Assembly (NCBI GenBank): GCA_023376005.1
Contig: CM042152.1
Location: 85,575,856 to 85,639,855, forward strand
Reading direction: 5' to 3'
DNA length: 64,000 nucleotides
Source of the DNA: Doryteuthis pealeii
Taxonomy: Eukaryota; Mollusca; Cephalopoda; Myopsida; Loliginidae
How positions within the stretch are numbered: the first letter of the stretch is position 1; every line of letters begins with the position of its first letter. This document shows, one piece after another, positions 1 through 13,399 of this stretch. The notes below the pieces were generated by a model that searched no databases, was not told where the DNA came from, and saw nothing but the letters and a program-made list of their open reading frames with translations. The position numbers and the translations under genes were made by a program.

Positions 1-785
1 ACCACCTGTTGCAAACAAAACACACACACACACAACACACCACACACACACAAACACACCACAGATATAATATATATATACCTAATATAATTCTATAATA
101 TATATATAAATAATCAATAAAGAAAGAAAAACTTAACAACCGTCATTTGGAGTACTATGAATTTATTTCGACCAGAATTCAAATAAATGAGCTCATTGAA
201 TTGTAAATATTTCTCTGTTAAAAATTAATTTATTAATTATCATACATTGAAGCTTCTTAGGGATTCATAAAAATCCATAAGTGTGCATCAACATATGATT
301 CCTTGTGATGTAAAGATGAGAATATTGAGGATCCAAATTTGATATCCCAAAACCATCCAGTCATTGGATACTTTTACCTTTATTATTATATATAATATCA
401 TATATATATATATATTAATTATATATATATATATATATATATAATATGAAGTAAATCGGAATGAATCCGACAGTATGAATAGAAAAATTTAGAAAAAAAA
501 AGATGTTATTAGTTTGCTGACAGATCTGTTTCGACTTTTTAATAAGCTGTCTTTTTTCAAGCAACTATTTTATGCAGGAAGACAGAATAATGAACCGTTA
601 ATCCACGAGGTACAAACAACTTTTACTTCAAACTCTTTGAGTTTTTTCTAAGAATAAAAATGCTTCCGATTTTAAAAAAAAAATTTATTTTATTTTTAAC
701 AAAAAATCGCATTTTCAAAAATTCCATGGCTTGAACGAGAGGTTGGTTTGTACCTCGTGATAACGGTTTTATATTTTCTATTCAT

Positions 786-794
<9 letters not shown>

Positions 795-826
<32 letters not shown>

Positions 827-865
827 AGAGAGAGAGCGAGAGAGAGAGTGAAGAGAGGGGGATTG
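795..865. repeat. (TA)n-(GA)n composite microsatellite
   Basis: A TATATA run passes directly into GAGAGAG. The same TA-to-GA junction occurs at 15950-16035, and 51593-51674 (long and clean). Confidence 0.88.
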
Positions 866-1419
866 TATTACAGACACCTAAAATGTTTAAAAAGCGAGGG
901 GTTTCTTGTGCAATTGTAACTGAAAAATAATTTTTTGTGGGTCTGTGTTCAAACTGAACGTGATTCTTTGTAATCATAAAAATCTCTAAAGTTTTCATTT
1001 CATACAAATATCGACATCACGGAGAGAAAATAGGAAAATCATAAATTAGAAATCTTCAATCTTTATAAAAGATTTAAAAAAAGGAAAAAAAAAGAGCATT
1101 ATTAACCTGGACAGCTGTTAAACGAAAACCCAAGGAAATATTTCTTTTATTTTCTAACATGGAATCTAAAAAAAATTTTTTAAATGGTTATTTAGTCACT
1201 ATTTTCAAATTCTAAGACATTATTAGTTCTCTGAGTTACATGTTTCGATTTTTTTTATTACCCGTAACAACATAAATCAGTTTTAGAGAATTATACATAC
1301 AGAGTCCTGACGTTTTATTGAGATCTCGTATCATATTGATTAATGAACAACTTAAACTGGATTCAATGTACAAATTGTATTTTTTCTTTTCGAAATGGAC
1401 TCATTGCAAGAAATAGGCT

Positions 1420-1561
1420 TTTACTTTATATATATATATATATATACTATATATTATTATATATAATAGACACACACCAATCACACACACACAACATATA
1501 AGTATATATATATATATATATACACACACGTATATATATACACGCATACATCATATATATA

Positions 1562-1592
<31 letters not shown>

Positions 1593-1815
1593 TATATATA
1601 TCACGCCTATACATATATATATATATATATTATAAAACACACACACATATCATACACACACACACACAATATATAAATAATCTACACACCCACATATATT
1701 ACACGCATACATACATACTATATATATCACACACACACACATATATATACACACAACGACAATATATAATGTACACCACACATACACGCATATCATAGTA
1801 TAATATCTATATATA
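1420..1815. repeat. (TA)n/(CA)n microsatellite array
   Basis: About 400 bp of alternating TATATA and CACACA/TACACA runs with short breaks. Similar shorter arrays lie at 28-130 and 385-445. Confidence 0.9.
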
Positions 1816-1817
1816 TT

Positions 1818-2192
1818 AAATTTTTTACTTGAAGGCACTTACAACGCATGTATCGCATAAAATTCGATACTTTTTTCTTAATAGAAAAAACTTGAGCAAG
1901 TGTAATCCCAGTATAAGGATGGCCTCGATGTGTAAGCATACCGTACAGACTGTTTTCGACTTTATAAGTCTGCCATCAGCGGTATATAACTTAACTCTGT
2001 CGGAGGGAAATCGTTAGTATAATACCGCTGATGACGACGTTAATAAATTCGAAAACGTTGTACGGTATTCTAACACATCGAGCCATCCTTTACTGGGAAT
2101 TACACTTGTTAAGTTTAAATTTTCTATAGAAAAAGTATCGAATTTTATGCGATACATGCGTTGTAAGTGCTTCAAGTAAAAAATTTAATATA
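1818..2192. mobile_element. Foldback element (family D), complete palindrome
   Basis: The arms 1818-1990 and 2005-2192 are inverted copies: GGCACTTACAACGCATGTAT...CAGCGGTAT and ATACCGCTGATG...ATACATGCGTTGTAAGTGC. The arms differ by several 1-base indels. Centre near 1998. No coding capacity. Confidence 0.75.
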
Positions 2193-2439
2193 TACTTATC
2201 AGCAACGTTTCTAAATAAAAACACATCCAAAATCTTATTCACTTCGCCCGAAGGGCATTCGGGCTGTTTGTTGTTATTATTCCTCTCAAATAGCGCCCCC
2301 TTAACCTAATTATGGAGAGGCGTCGTATGTATCGCTTTTGACAAGCCTTTAATTCCCGCTAGATGGTCAGTTTGTACTGTGGTCGAGGCGATAAATGGTT
2401 CCACTAGTGGTTTCAGTCTGCGTCTGCCTGAAGTCCGGT

Positions 2440-2680
2440 TTCGATTCTGTCGGAGGGAAATCGTTAGTATATACCGCTGATGAACTTAATAAAGTCCGAA
2501 ACAGTCCCTGTACGGTATTGCTACCATCGGAGCCATCCTTTACTGGGGATTACACTTGTCAAGTTTATTTTCTATAAGAAAAAAGTATCGAATTTTATGC
2601 GAGTACATGCGTTGTAAGTGCTTCAGTAAATTTAATATATACTTTATAGCAACGTTTCTAAAATAAACAAACATCCAAAA
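2440..2680. repeat. Direct second copy of the right arm of foldback family D
   Basis: Repeats 1995-2240, starting TCTGTCGGAGGGAAATCGTT and running through GCATACATGCG-like and TTTAATATATACTT to AACATCCAAAA. The order is palindrome, ~200 bp spacer, then lone right arm. Confidence 0.7.
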
Positions 2681-4159
2681 ATCATAATATATATTATATA
2701 TATAATATGGCTGTTGTTTATTTGCTCGAGTACGATTTCCATATGTCCCAAAATGTATATGAGTAGACTGCTATACATTAACTAAGCAAAGGCATTGAAC
2801 GTTTTCCTACAACTGGTTCGTACATTTAACATAGTCTTTTCTAAAGATAGCTTATTACCCCCCCCCCCAAAAAAAAAGAAAAAGAAAGAAGAAACAAAGA
2901 AAAATGTAGAGCGGTTGTTTTTATTGAATATTTATAATCTTCTTGATAGCGATAGCAGTACGGTCACTAAAAAATTCCCCCCGTGTATTTCCTCACGAAC
3001 TAAAATTACAATGTACTCTTTCCTAGTATCAGAAAGTATAGTTAAATTAATCTCCCCTTGGCACCGAAGGCGGAATTGCCAATATACGATATTGGCGCCA
3101 AAATTAAATTCCTTGACAAAAGTCACTTATTGAGTTGGGCAGTCAACCAGCGGGACGTGAATCTTCAAGCGCTACTTAACCATCACCTTTACTCCAAGCA
3201 AGGACTAAGTCTAGAGCAAACGCCACATTTTGCAACTTTTAGTATCTTGAATATCTGTTTCTTTAATCTTCAATTGTTGTCTCGTCTTCTTCATCCGAAA
3301 TTACTTTGCTTACTACCGGAAATAATCAAGAGTTCCGAAACTCTTCCAAGAAAATACTTAAGTATATATATTTCCAAAAATAACTTTCTCTATTATTGCC
3401 ACCAAAATCTAGTTGGTCTGCGGACAGTTATCTTGCCTTTACGACCTTGTGTCACATCCTTCGTGGCGAACGGCGGGTCCAATCATCATAATCAATATGC
3501 GAAGTAGCAACGGATATCCATGTATAATCTCCTCGCCAACGTTTCTCTATCATTCATTGTCCAGGGAGTCCTCTGCGCAGCATCCCAGTATCCACGCAGA
3601 GTTGTCATGTAAAGACCTTGCAGGAGAACGTCGCGTGAGTTCGCCTTGCTCCACTTTCTACGCGTAGCATATAAATATATTAATATATTTTTGCTTAAAA
3701 AATATTAACAATTAATTAATTTTAAACTGTTTGGTGTACGGTTAATCATTGACATCAATGTTTGTAAAAATAACAACTGCAAATCCAAAGTTTTTGACTT
3801 CTTAACCTGCCGTAAGACAAGGTACATCCTCTAATTGATATATAAATCCTATCAAAATTTTTAACCAATATAAAACAGTGATCTAAAAGAAAATAACTTT
3901 TTCGATATTTTTGCTCGCCAAACTGATATATTTTACTGTACTCCACGCCGAACAAATATCAGTTCCGAATTTCACGAACGATAACCAAGGTTTTATCCTC
4001 AAAGGATTCAGGATGATACATAAAGTAAGCAATCCAAATAAAGAATCTAAAGTTCACTGTACACATACACAATTAATTCACACACGAGAAACATATTTGT
4101 AAATTATTGGTTATTACCAGATATATAAATGCAGATGAAAGACAACGTCCATTTCAGAT

Positions 4160-5470
4160 AGATAAAACTGATTTGATTGATCATTTTAATGGCATGTACC
4201 TTTGTCAAGGATTATTAAACCTAGTTGGCCACAAATGGGAATTTGTTTTTGGGGGGACCCCCCCCAGAAAGGTCTTCAGTATGGCATCGCGAGGATCAAA
4301 CTCGCTATTCGTACTAATAGACTATGCGAAATTAAAGCTTACTAAACACTATACCAGATGGGGCGCCTCTTGTATCCAACCCGTTCACCACGGTTAGGAA
4401 TGGACACACGGATCGCAAGTGTGGGAAATCAGAACTGGAGCCTCACCATTAGGGTAGTCAATGTTTACGCACTGTGATGTCTCCCATAGGGGAAAGTTGT
4501 AATATTAACATAAGAATTACCACACAAAATATGTCCTTTACAAGTTGGCTTCCGTTTGAAGGATAATAGAATTTCAATCTTTTAAAAATGTTATCACTGT
4601 ACAGCTTAATTATTAAGGTAAAGCCAGCCATATTGGAAGTGTCGGCTTGTGATGGGGGGGATTTTCAAATTTGAATTCTAGTTTGATAATATTTAATTTT
4701 CGTTTCCGTTTAAAATGATAACCTTTTTTCTTTTTTTAGATTTTTGACATGCTATATTTTCTAACGCAATTTCTGGTTAAATGCTGAAACGAGGAAAATG
4801 TTGGTGATTTTTACTAGATGATCTTTGAATTTATTTCTTCACCCATGAATGCAAAGTAAGAGATCTTATTTTTTTTGGTAATCCAGTATTCATTATACAA
4901 TACACCAACACTGTTCACTGTTTTTGGGGAGAATGTTGTATTTTTTTTAAGTGAAAAATCAAACCTACCCTACTCACCATGCAGTGTTTAGTGTTAAACT
5001 CAAGACAACACCTTTTTTTGGGGGGGTAACCCCTCTACAGGGAACATTCAGTGTTTCTAAGCCTCCGCTTACACACGCGGAAGCAGGATGGAGGGAAATG
5101 GGGTGGAATTATATTGCACTAATATTCAAGAGTGGAGGGTGTTCCTGTGTTGAAATTACTCCTCGAAATTCGAACTTTGAACATGGACTCGATCACCCAT
5201 CTCAATGGAAATATCCCCTCAACCATAAATCAGGACTGTATTTAACTCCTTTCCAATTCAGAAAAGCAACCATCCCCTTCGAGCAACATCATTTTTTTTC
5301 TATTTTACGCCATAGATGGGGTCCTTAAAGGTACTATCACTCCGGATCAGAGTGGACCTGGAGTAATGGTGTACTCCAACTACTCCTCAGGGTTTCTAAA
5401 CCCAGAATTCCGAACTTCTTTAGATGTCAGTTTTAAGCCGGGCATTACATGTTGGTGAAATTATTGTTTA
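4160..5470. mobile_element. Family E fragments
   Basis: GATTGATCATTTTAATGGCA near 4165, AGAACTGGAGCCTCACCATT near 4431 and ATAGATGGGGTCCTTAAAGG followed by CAGAGTGGACCTGGAGTAAT (5310-5370) match family E pieces in the same orientation. The order is disrupted; two partial insertions are likely. Confidence 0.45.
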
Positions 5471-5552
5471 CGAAATGGTAAAATTGGTACCACCAATTTC
5501 CCTCCTATATTTGACACAATGAAAACCTATGCTAAAGGTTAGATATTATCTT

Positions 5553-6010
5553 GAAATTTTTTTTGCCATTTCAAAGAAGAACATTAAGAAAACTCCTGAT
5601 GATTTTTAAGAATTTTTTTTTCAAGCTGACGGAAATTAATGAAAATTATAAATGAAAATCAATGTTTTACATTTTTGCACCATTAACATCAATGAATTTT
5701 AACGTAGACAAAAAACAAGTTATTGACTAAGAGGCTTTTTTTTTTAAATTATAGGAAAAATCATTCATGGTCGATTTTCACGAAAAAAATTTCCAATAAT
5801 TACGTTAACCTTTGGATGAAAATATGTTTGAAATAGTTTTTTCCTCAAATATATTAGGGGAAATATTTTTTTTACGAGTCACCCCCCACCATTTCATTTA
5901 ATGAAAATAGGGAAAAAATGAAACGAACAAAAACGATTTTACTTTTTTTTCTATAAAGATAAGAGTCTGAATAATTATATCAAGAAGAATTTTCTAAGTG
6001 TCGATGCCAG
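5553..6010. repeat. Dispersed repeat (family H) copy 1
   Basis: AAACTCCTGATGATTTTTAA, AATGAAAATTATAAATGAAA, CAATGTTTT-CATTTTTGCAC, TTACCTTTGGATG-like and CTATAAAGATAAGAGTCTGA are shared in order with 58590-59020 and, in part, 60383-60700. Confidence 0.65.
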
Positions 6011-7439
6011 ATTTGTTTCTTTTTAATAAACTACCCATGAAATACAGAATTATGATAAAATATCAATAAAGAATTGACGCCTATTGTAAAAAAAACAACA
6101 AAAAAAAGGACTGGTTTTATTATTTTTCAAAGATAATGGTGATGATTTTTCCTCAATCAGATAACTTGATCTTTGGATTACTGGTGTTCTTGGTAACAAC
6201 TCTTTATTTCGTAAAACAGTTTAAAAATAATTACGTTTCTTCCTTCAATATGGACTAACCTTGTTACATAATTTATGGATCCTCTAATATATTTTAAAGG
6301 TAGTATAGAAATCCTTATGGCGGGACAGTATAGCTGATGGCCTTGAGAGTGGAGTGACGCGTTTGCCCTACTCTGACCTGCCGTTTGGGGAATGATCGTG
6401 AAGAAATCGGAAGGCCATAGAATGCCCTTCCGGTTTTAAGGAGGTAAGCAACTCAAAATTGGACAGTTAGGAACTTAGAAGAAATCTAGCAAGATGTAAG
6501 GATCCGCCGCGCATTGTCCTGGTCTGGGGGTTTATGGAATAAAAGTACATCCATCGTAAAATCGAAGTCTGTTATTACTACACAAAAGCTAACAATAACA
6601 CAAGGGCTTCTGATAAGGAATGCCTCCCTAGCAACAGAAACTAGAACCCGGAATCCCATATAAGAAGCCAGACCAAGATAGAAGATAGACGATAAGAAGA
6701 ACAAAGCCGGCAGAAGAGAAGTTATATAAAAACTGATCACGTGACTTATTTTGGTGGTACCTAATATACAATTGCTTCTGAACTCCGTGCTAATATGAAA
6801 TGATATCAATTTTTTAAAACATCCTGTACAACTTTCTATTTTAGCCGCTACACTGCTACGGCGGCCTTGTGTCCGCTTTTTGGTAAATTCGTCTACTCAA
6901 TTATTCTCTTTTTTTTTATATAGTTTCTATATAATAATTTCTAATTGCTCTACGTTCTCGCGTACTACTCCAGCAATGCCAACAATGTGTCCCGTATAAG
7001 GGACGCTAGCGTATGGTACAGTTATGTACATCAGTAAACTCCTTAGGTATTCCTTCCTGCAGTCGTACAACCTCAAGAGATGACAGACGCGATATAGAAT
7101 CCGAATACATGTTAGTGCCATAAACGTTTGATATAAAAGATTTTAGTTACGTAATGTTAAACAGTTTTTATTTCACCAAGTGAGTGAGTGGTTTGTGGAG
7201 ACTGGGGTCGATTGACAAGAGGAAAGAGTACAAGTGGTCTGAAAAAAAATAATAAATAAAAAAGAATGAACCCAAAAGGATTGACACAATGTTTTTTAAG
7301 AACAAACCTTGCATTGTAATTCTCTAGTTTAGTTTGGCTTCTTTCGGATATTTCTTATGTTTTACCAATTTTTTTTTCGTGGTTTTTGTGTTGCTCCTTC
7401 AATCCTCGTCTGATAAGTTCTCTGTTACTTTTTATGTTT

Positions 7440-8345
7440 AATCTTTCTTTCTTTCTTTTCTTCTTTTTTCATTTCATTCTTTACTTCTCTTTCTTTTTGT
7501 ATAATTCTTCGTTTCTTTCTTCCTTTTAAACTTTTCTTTCTTTCTTTTTTCCTAATTTCCTTCGTTTAATATTCTTTTAAACCTTTCTTCTTCTTTCCTT
7601 ATTTGGGATTTTTCCTTCTTCTTTAGCATTCTAGCTTTATTTCTTCATTCCTCTTTTTCTTAAAATTCCCATCTCAGTATGACCTTTTCTTTCTTTTACA
7701 ATATTCTTTCTTTCTTTCTTTCTTTTCTTTTTTCTTTCTTTCTTTCTTCTTTCTTTCGTTTTTTCTTTCTTTTTTTCACTGTCATAACTTATCTCTCTTT
7801 CTTCTTTCTTTCTTTCTTTCTTCTTTTCTTTTCTTTTTCCTTCCTTTGTTCTTCTTTTTTTCACCGGGTTTAATAATTTATTCCTCTTTCTTTATTTCTT
7901 TATTTCTTTCTTCTTTCTTTTCTTTTCTTCTTTTCTTTTCTTTCTTTCTTTCTTTCTTTTCTTTCTTTCCTTCTTTTTTTTTCAGCTCATTCGGGCTTTT
8001 TGTTTTTCCTAATTATTTCTTCAAGTTTCTATCTCTTCTTCTTTTTTTTTAATTCCATCTCAATTTGCTTCTTTTTTCTTTCTTTCTTTCTTCTTTCTTT
8101 CTTATTTTTGTTCTCTCTTTCTTTTTTCACTTTTATTAACTATCAGTTTCTTCGAGTTTTTCTTCTTTCCTCTTTTTTAATAGATCCGTCCTCAAACTTA
8201 CCTTTTCTCTTCTTTTACGTATCACCTTTTTTTAGATTAACTTTAATTTTTCTTTCTCTCTTATCCTCAATTCTTCCTTCCTCCCCCTTTCCTCCCTTCC
8301 CTCCCTCCCTCCCTCCTTCGTTCCTCCCTTCCTTCCTTTCATTTC
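7440..8345. repeat. ~0.9 kb (TTTC)n/(TTTTC)n polypyrimidine tract
   Basis: Almost purely C and T on the plus strand, made of TTTC, TTCTT and later TTCC/TCCC units, interrupted by short unique segments. The long open frames on both strands (poly-Phe/Leu/Ser or poly-Lys/Glu) are artefacts. Such mirror-symmetrical tracts can form triplex DNA. Confidence 0.9.
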
Positions 8346-9158
8346 TTACTTTTTTATTGGCCTCCGTCCATTTATACCTCATTTTCCATTTATCTTAAGA
8401 GCCTCCTCATGTTTACATTATTTTAATGCGTGTCCCAAAGAAATAAAATCCTGTTCACTTCTAATTCTGTGTTGACTTTATTTTACTGTAGCAAAGAGAA
8501 CTGACATAAAAGTTCGAATTATTTGGCCACCGTAATAATACAACTTTTAGAAATATTGAATAAAATACGTATGCAGTGGAAAAATTATAAGTAGTCTATT
8601 AATTAATGGAGATTTCGCTTTCGGTTTTTGTCTGTAACAAAACTACGTTACTGCTTCCGTCACTGCTTACGTCACATCGTACCAAAACGTCGTAAACATA
8701 GAATACATGAACTCAAATTGAACATGCAAACATTAGACGTCCTCATTGTTTTTTAAAACAATCTTTAATAAATACAATGACATGTATTAATATAATCTAT
8801 ATATAGTTTGTTTATTTTTAATAATATATTTAAAGTTTACATTCAAATTGTTTTTATCTTTTTATCGTTTAATGAAATTTGATTGATTTTACTTACTTAG
8901 GTACAAACTCTGTTGACATTGAAATTTTTCTCTCACCCCTCAGGCAATATCTTTCAAAATCTATTGTTTACATCGCCAGGGGACGTTTTTTTATTTTGTA
9001 CTTAGTATCTATATAGATTTGTTTGGTGCATGTAGAAAGTTTGACTCGGTTGTTCATGGGTGTTTCGGGGGCGGAATGAGAAAGGTTTACCAAAAGTTTA
9101 AACAGCAGCTGTAATGGTCCGATGACATTTTGGCACTTTTAGTAGGTATCTTAATCAG

Positions 9159-9410
9159 GACCCGGTTTAGCTAGCGGTAGAAGCGTCGGACTAGAACCAC
9201 AAGGTTCCGGGTTCGATATCCGGCCCTCACCCACTCAGCGTAATGAGTAGCACAGGGATCGGTGTGGTATATGCGCTGAAATGGTAGGTGTGGGCGCTCC
9301 GCCTCAGACGCCCAAAAACAATCTCCTTTGTCTAGCTAACTATTGAAAAGGGGATAGGACTCCATTGCGTCTGGCCTGATATCGACTCTAGCCATCCCCC
9401 GAACGACTTA
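9159..9410 (+). mobile_element. tRNA-derived SINE (family 1) copy
   Basis: The tRNA-like head has an A-box region (GTTTAGCTAGCGGTAGAAGC) and B box (GGGTTCGATATCC), followed by the family-specific CACTCAGCGTAATGAGTAGC, AATCTCCTTTGTCTAG and GGGATAGGACTCC blocks. It is probably one of the tRNA-related SINEs common in cephalopods; that family link is recalled, not tested. Confidence 0.72.
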
Positions 9411-10270
9411 ACGAAATAGGTATCTATTAAGTTTAGTTTAGTTTGGCAATGGCTACGATTAGAGCCTTCTAATATGTTAGTTATCTTATTTAAATGAAGT
9501 ACTGCTGATAACTGTATACTGTGGCGTTGTCTTCCCCTTGTTATGGATGGGATGAGATAGGAAAGGGGTATCTTCCCTGCCGCCAGGGTTTGCCATTAGG
9601 GACGTTTACATACCTGTTTAAATTGATACACAGCCTGGAAAATACCAACTCCTTTCTTTCTCATCTGGGATTTCCAAAAAGCACTAGTTGTGTCCCGTTT
9701 TGACTTGGAGGGCCCTTGCTTCCCACTATAGGATTATATGTGGGCCTCCACGGCCATTATTTATAGCCTATATCTCCGTAGGTGAAGTTCTGGCTCACCT
9801 TCTTTTTATAGCCGTGAACACGTGTACCCTTCCTGAACACCCCTGTCTGTATGGAGGGTGACCACCATGTGGTCCTCGTACGAAGTACGAAAGTATCCTT
9901 TTTGAGGTAGGACTTTTATCTCTTCCTTTAAACTCTTCCAGCTCCTTAAGGATCCTTTTTTCCTTGGACAAATTCGTCCTAGCTGTTTTGTATTGTATGT
10001 TCAATGTTGCTCAGCACAATAAAAGTCTGTATTTGTCAATACACTTTAATTGGATTCGTGTTGTTTATATTCACTTTGGGTTCGGGGCTTTTTTTTGAGT
10101 CCCTCCTAAACGTATTATAAGACGTGGTATAGCTACTGAAGTTTATAATCTTTATACGAACATCTCTTGACATGACAATATCGATTCTAGATGACTACTT
10201 TATTCATAACATACCATTGTTACAAGGCCGAGTTATATCATTTTGGAACTTCTGTTTTAACATATCTGAG

Positions 10271-10520
10271 GGCCGGTTTAGCTCAGTCAGTAGAGGTTCG
10301 GCTAGGGCTCCCTAAGGTTCCTAGTTGCTACTCCCTCGCAAACTCAGCCGTATGGGTAGCACAGGCATCGTTTGTGGTAAAAGTGAGGAGCTGTATGGTA
10401 GGTGTGGCGTCCCTCAGACGCTAAAAATAATCTCCTTGGTCTTAGCGCTTAGTGAAAAAGGGATAGACTCCCGCTGTCTGGCCGATACCGACATTTAAAG
10501 GGCGTCCCAACGACCTTTAT
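10271..10520 (+). mobile_element. SINE family 1 copy
   Basis: Head GGCCGGTTTAGCTCAGTCAG with an intact tRNA D-arm-like A box. The B box is damaged (AAGGTTCCTAGTTGC). The body blocks GTATGGGTAGCACAGGCATC and AATCTCCTTGGTCTTAGC and the CCGATACCGACATTTAAAGG end match the other copies. Confidence 0.7.
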
Positions 10521-10786
10521 AGCCATACAAAGTGCACAACAAATAACCAAATTATCGTCGTTTTTAAAAGTAAGCAAATCTATAGTCGTTCTTAAAAAAA
10601 AAATAAAATTCCACTCAATTTGCATAAGAAGTTTTCTTTCTTTACATTTTAGTCCTGAAATAGACGTTGTTCTGTCAAGAGTGGTAGTCAACTGTCCTTA
10701 ACGTTTGTGGTGCATACTGATTTTATAGCAAACCTATTGTAAACATGATACTCAATTTTTTCTTTCGTTTCTTTCTTTCTTTCTTT

Positions 10787-11026
10787 CCGGACTCATATGA
10801 CTTTAGGCATCCCTTTTCTGATCTCGATTTTAGAAAGGACATGTTTTTTATTTACAATCGGTCAATATCCGGTTGTTTTACAACGATTTTTAGATTTAAA
10901 AAATAAAACTAACCTCTAACCCCTAACCAACCCTAACAAAACAACCGGATATTGGACGGTGTAAAATGAAGACATGTCTTTCTTAACGACCCACACAAGG
11001 GGGCCCTAAAGGTAAATATGGTCCCT
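10787..11026. mobile_element. Palindromic MITE (family B), diverged copy
   Basis: Shares ATATGACTTTAGGCATCCCT, the CCGGTTGTTTTACAACGATT block and the inverted AACAACCGGATATTG...GGACATG arms with 61238-61473. The loop contains CTAACCCCTAACCAACCCTA, which looks telomere-like but is part of this MITE. Confidence 0.68.
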
Positions 11027-12368
11027 TTCTTTTTTTTTCACGTTTAATTTATTATTTCAGCGTTCATTTGTTTGTTTGTTTCTTTTCCTTTCACTGTTGA
11101 TTTATTTAGTAATTTATTTATTTTCAGTCGTCCATTTCTTTCTTTCTTCTTTCTTCTTTCTTTCTTTTCTTTTCTCTTTCTTTTCTTTCTTTTCATATAC
11201 GTTTTTCTTTTTCTTCCTTATTTTCTTTCTTTATACATATGTATGTAACATCTAAGTTTATGTATGGTACGTGTACATATTATATGTGTATGTATGTAGT
11301 ATACAAATAATATGTGTATTATGTTACGTGGTAACATATATATTGTTTTATGTTATATGCATATATGTGTATGGTTTATGTGTGTATCACGTTTATGTTA
11401 ATGTGTGTACGGTGTATGTATGTGTTATTATGTGGTATAAGGTATATTTTACGTGTTGCCATGTTACCTATACAGTATATATACGTTTAAATATTTTAAA
11501 TAATTTTTCAAATGCTAAACTTTGGAATTTTACACTAAAATAATGAAATAAATCTATACATATATAAAGGACAGTTTGTGTATGTGTATGTCCGGAGGAA
11601 ACTTCGAAAATAAAACAGATTTAACGACAAAGTAAATATATAATACACATTAAATATCACCAGGGCTTGATCTTTGAGGCAAAAATAATAGAGATTTGAT
11701 TTATATACGTGAAATGAATTAAAAATAAATTTAATGATAACGGCATGGATTTTTTTTTTCATTTGATATTTTAGAAGTAGACATTAAACATGTTTCTTTT
11801 CGAGTAAGCTAGATTAATGCAATAGGAATTTATAATGGGGCATCCCACGAAGGATATTCAACACACGATTCAGTTGTAATGGATCTGCGGGACTATCTTA
11901 AAAAATCCCCCTCTACCCCAGGCGATGCCGGGTAGCCGCTGCTAAGTAAATAAATAAACAACCTTTGTTACACTGTTGCCTAAATGTTTATTTTCCACTC
12001 CCGTTGATTCGTTTTTGCGTGACTTTATACTTTTGTGACCTGGACAGTTAAGCTAGGTGACGTTCAATCATATTTCGTCAACGCTCTTCAACCAGATCTT
12101 TCATTTTAACACAACGGTGGGCGTATAAAGCGCTTGGCTTAGTGGAGAACTTATCAAAGGGGCAGCGGGGTGTGCTCACATGTATGTTCCCATTTCGCTT
12201 TCACTGATATGCGCAATTATTGGGTTCGTAATTGATCTATAATTAAACTAATTCTTCATTTAATTAGCAATTAAGCTTTGATTTGTTGAGGTCATCGATA
12301 AACGTTCGTCACGTCTTGGCTCATTTCAAGTTCTTTTAAGTCTTTATAAACTAATATACCGATATACG

Positions 12369-12780
12369 AAGGTGTTTCTTAAAAGGTATGAGACTTGAAG
12401 CTGTAATTCCAAGATTAGTAAATGAACAATTAAGATGGAAAGTTATTTTCTTTCAAGAATCAAGGTGTGTCATCAAAAGTATCGAATTGAAGCTGTAAAT
12501 TTTACCAAGAAAGTAATGAACAATAAATGGATACGTTAATTTTTTTTTTCAAATACAAGGTGTGTCATAAAAGGTATTCGAATTGAAGCATATTTTCAAT
12601 GATAAATAATGAACAATAAATGAACGTTAAATTTCTTTTTAGAAATACAAGTGTGTCCATAAAAGTATCGAGATTGAAGCTGTATTACCAAGATAGAAAT
12701 GAAGAATGAATGGAACGTTTATTTTTAATCAGAATAACAAGGTGTTGTCAAAAAGTACAAAAAATCTCGATACTTCTTGA
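12369..12780. repeat. Tandem repeat, unit about 92 bp, 4.5 copies
   Basis: AAGGTGTGTCAT-AAAAGTATCGA recurs at 12369, 12461, 12557, 12647 and 12738 (intervals 92, 96, 90, 91). Each unit also holds TTGAAGCTGTA and AATGAACAATAAATG-like blocks. The final AAAATCTCGATACTTCTTGACC is the inverse of the unit start, so a hairpin closes the array. Confidence 0.72.
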
Positions 12781-12989
12781 CCACTTTGTATAACAATCTA
12801 TACAAGCAAACTTCCACCCTGTCGGCTGCGACAGAAGAATAATGCCGACTGCATCTCTGCTAAGAAGTATAAGATCCCCCAACCCTACAATGGTGTCACT
12901 GTTGGACGTGGGTGGCAGCACTGATGCTTATACTGACGGAATCTAGGGGCTGTGCAGTCCTTGACTTACAAACACCCCATTTGGGCCCT

Positions 12990-13310
12990 TCACTTTTAAG
13001 CTAGACGGTCGGTTGGAGAGGCCCCCTTTAAATCAATGGCTGGTCCACGTTAAGCCTAGTACCTATATAAGTAATCTGAACCCTAATTTGCTCTTATATC
13101 ACATATGCTGCTAGAAGGCGGTGGCTGAACGGTGTTAATTTCTGGGGTATGAACGTTAAAACCTGCATTTCGTGGCTGAGTTCAAATTCTGGATCCTTTG
13201 GGGAATGTATTGCTACTCCCTCATCGCCATTACTCCAGGTCCACTCTGATCTTGGAGTGGTAGTACCTGCCTACGGGTCCCATCTATCAATCGATTTACA
13301 GTCTAAAGGC
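12990..13310. mobile_element. Family E right-half fragment
   Basis: TTAAGCTAGACGGTCGGTTG, GAAGGCGGTGGCTGAACGGT and CCAGGTCCACTCTGATCTTG match 53950-54230 in order. It ends before the terminal GATATGCCGTTAAA. A further terminal piece lies at 14230-14420. Confidence 0.55.
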
Positions 13311-13399
13311 ACCAAGTATTTCAATTGAATATCATAGTATATTATATATATATATATATAATTATAATATATATCATGTGTTTCCCAGTTCTCTGTGAA

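Noticed and set aside
3058..3507. 149-codon plus-strand frame
   Set aside because: No motif or family similarity could be seen, composition is that of the surrounding non-coding sequence, and single-base errors are likely in this contig arm.
7637..8398. Several long frames on both strands (Phe/Leu/Ser-rich or Lys/Glu/Arg-rich)
   Set aside because: They are produced by the TTTC pyrimidine tract and have no start context, domain or codon structure beyond the repeat.
10905..10940. CTAACCC-type telomeric repeat
   Set aside because: It is short, imperfect and located in the loop of a palindromic MITE; the same holds for GGTTAGGG at 43236-43267.
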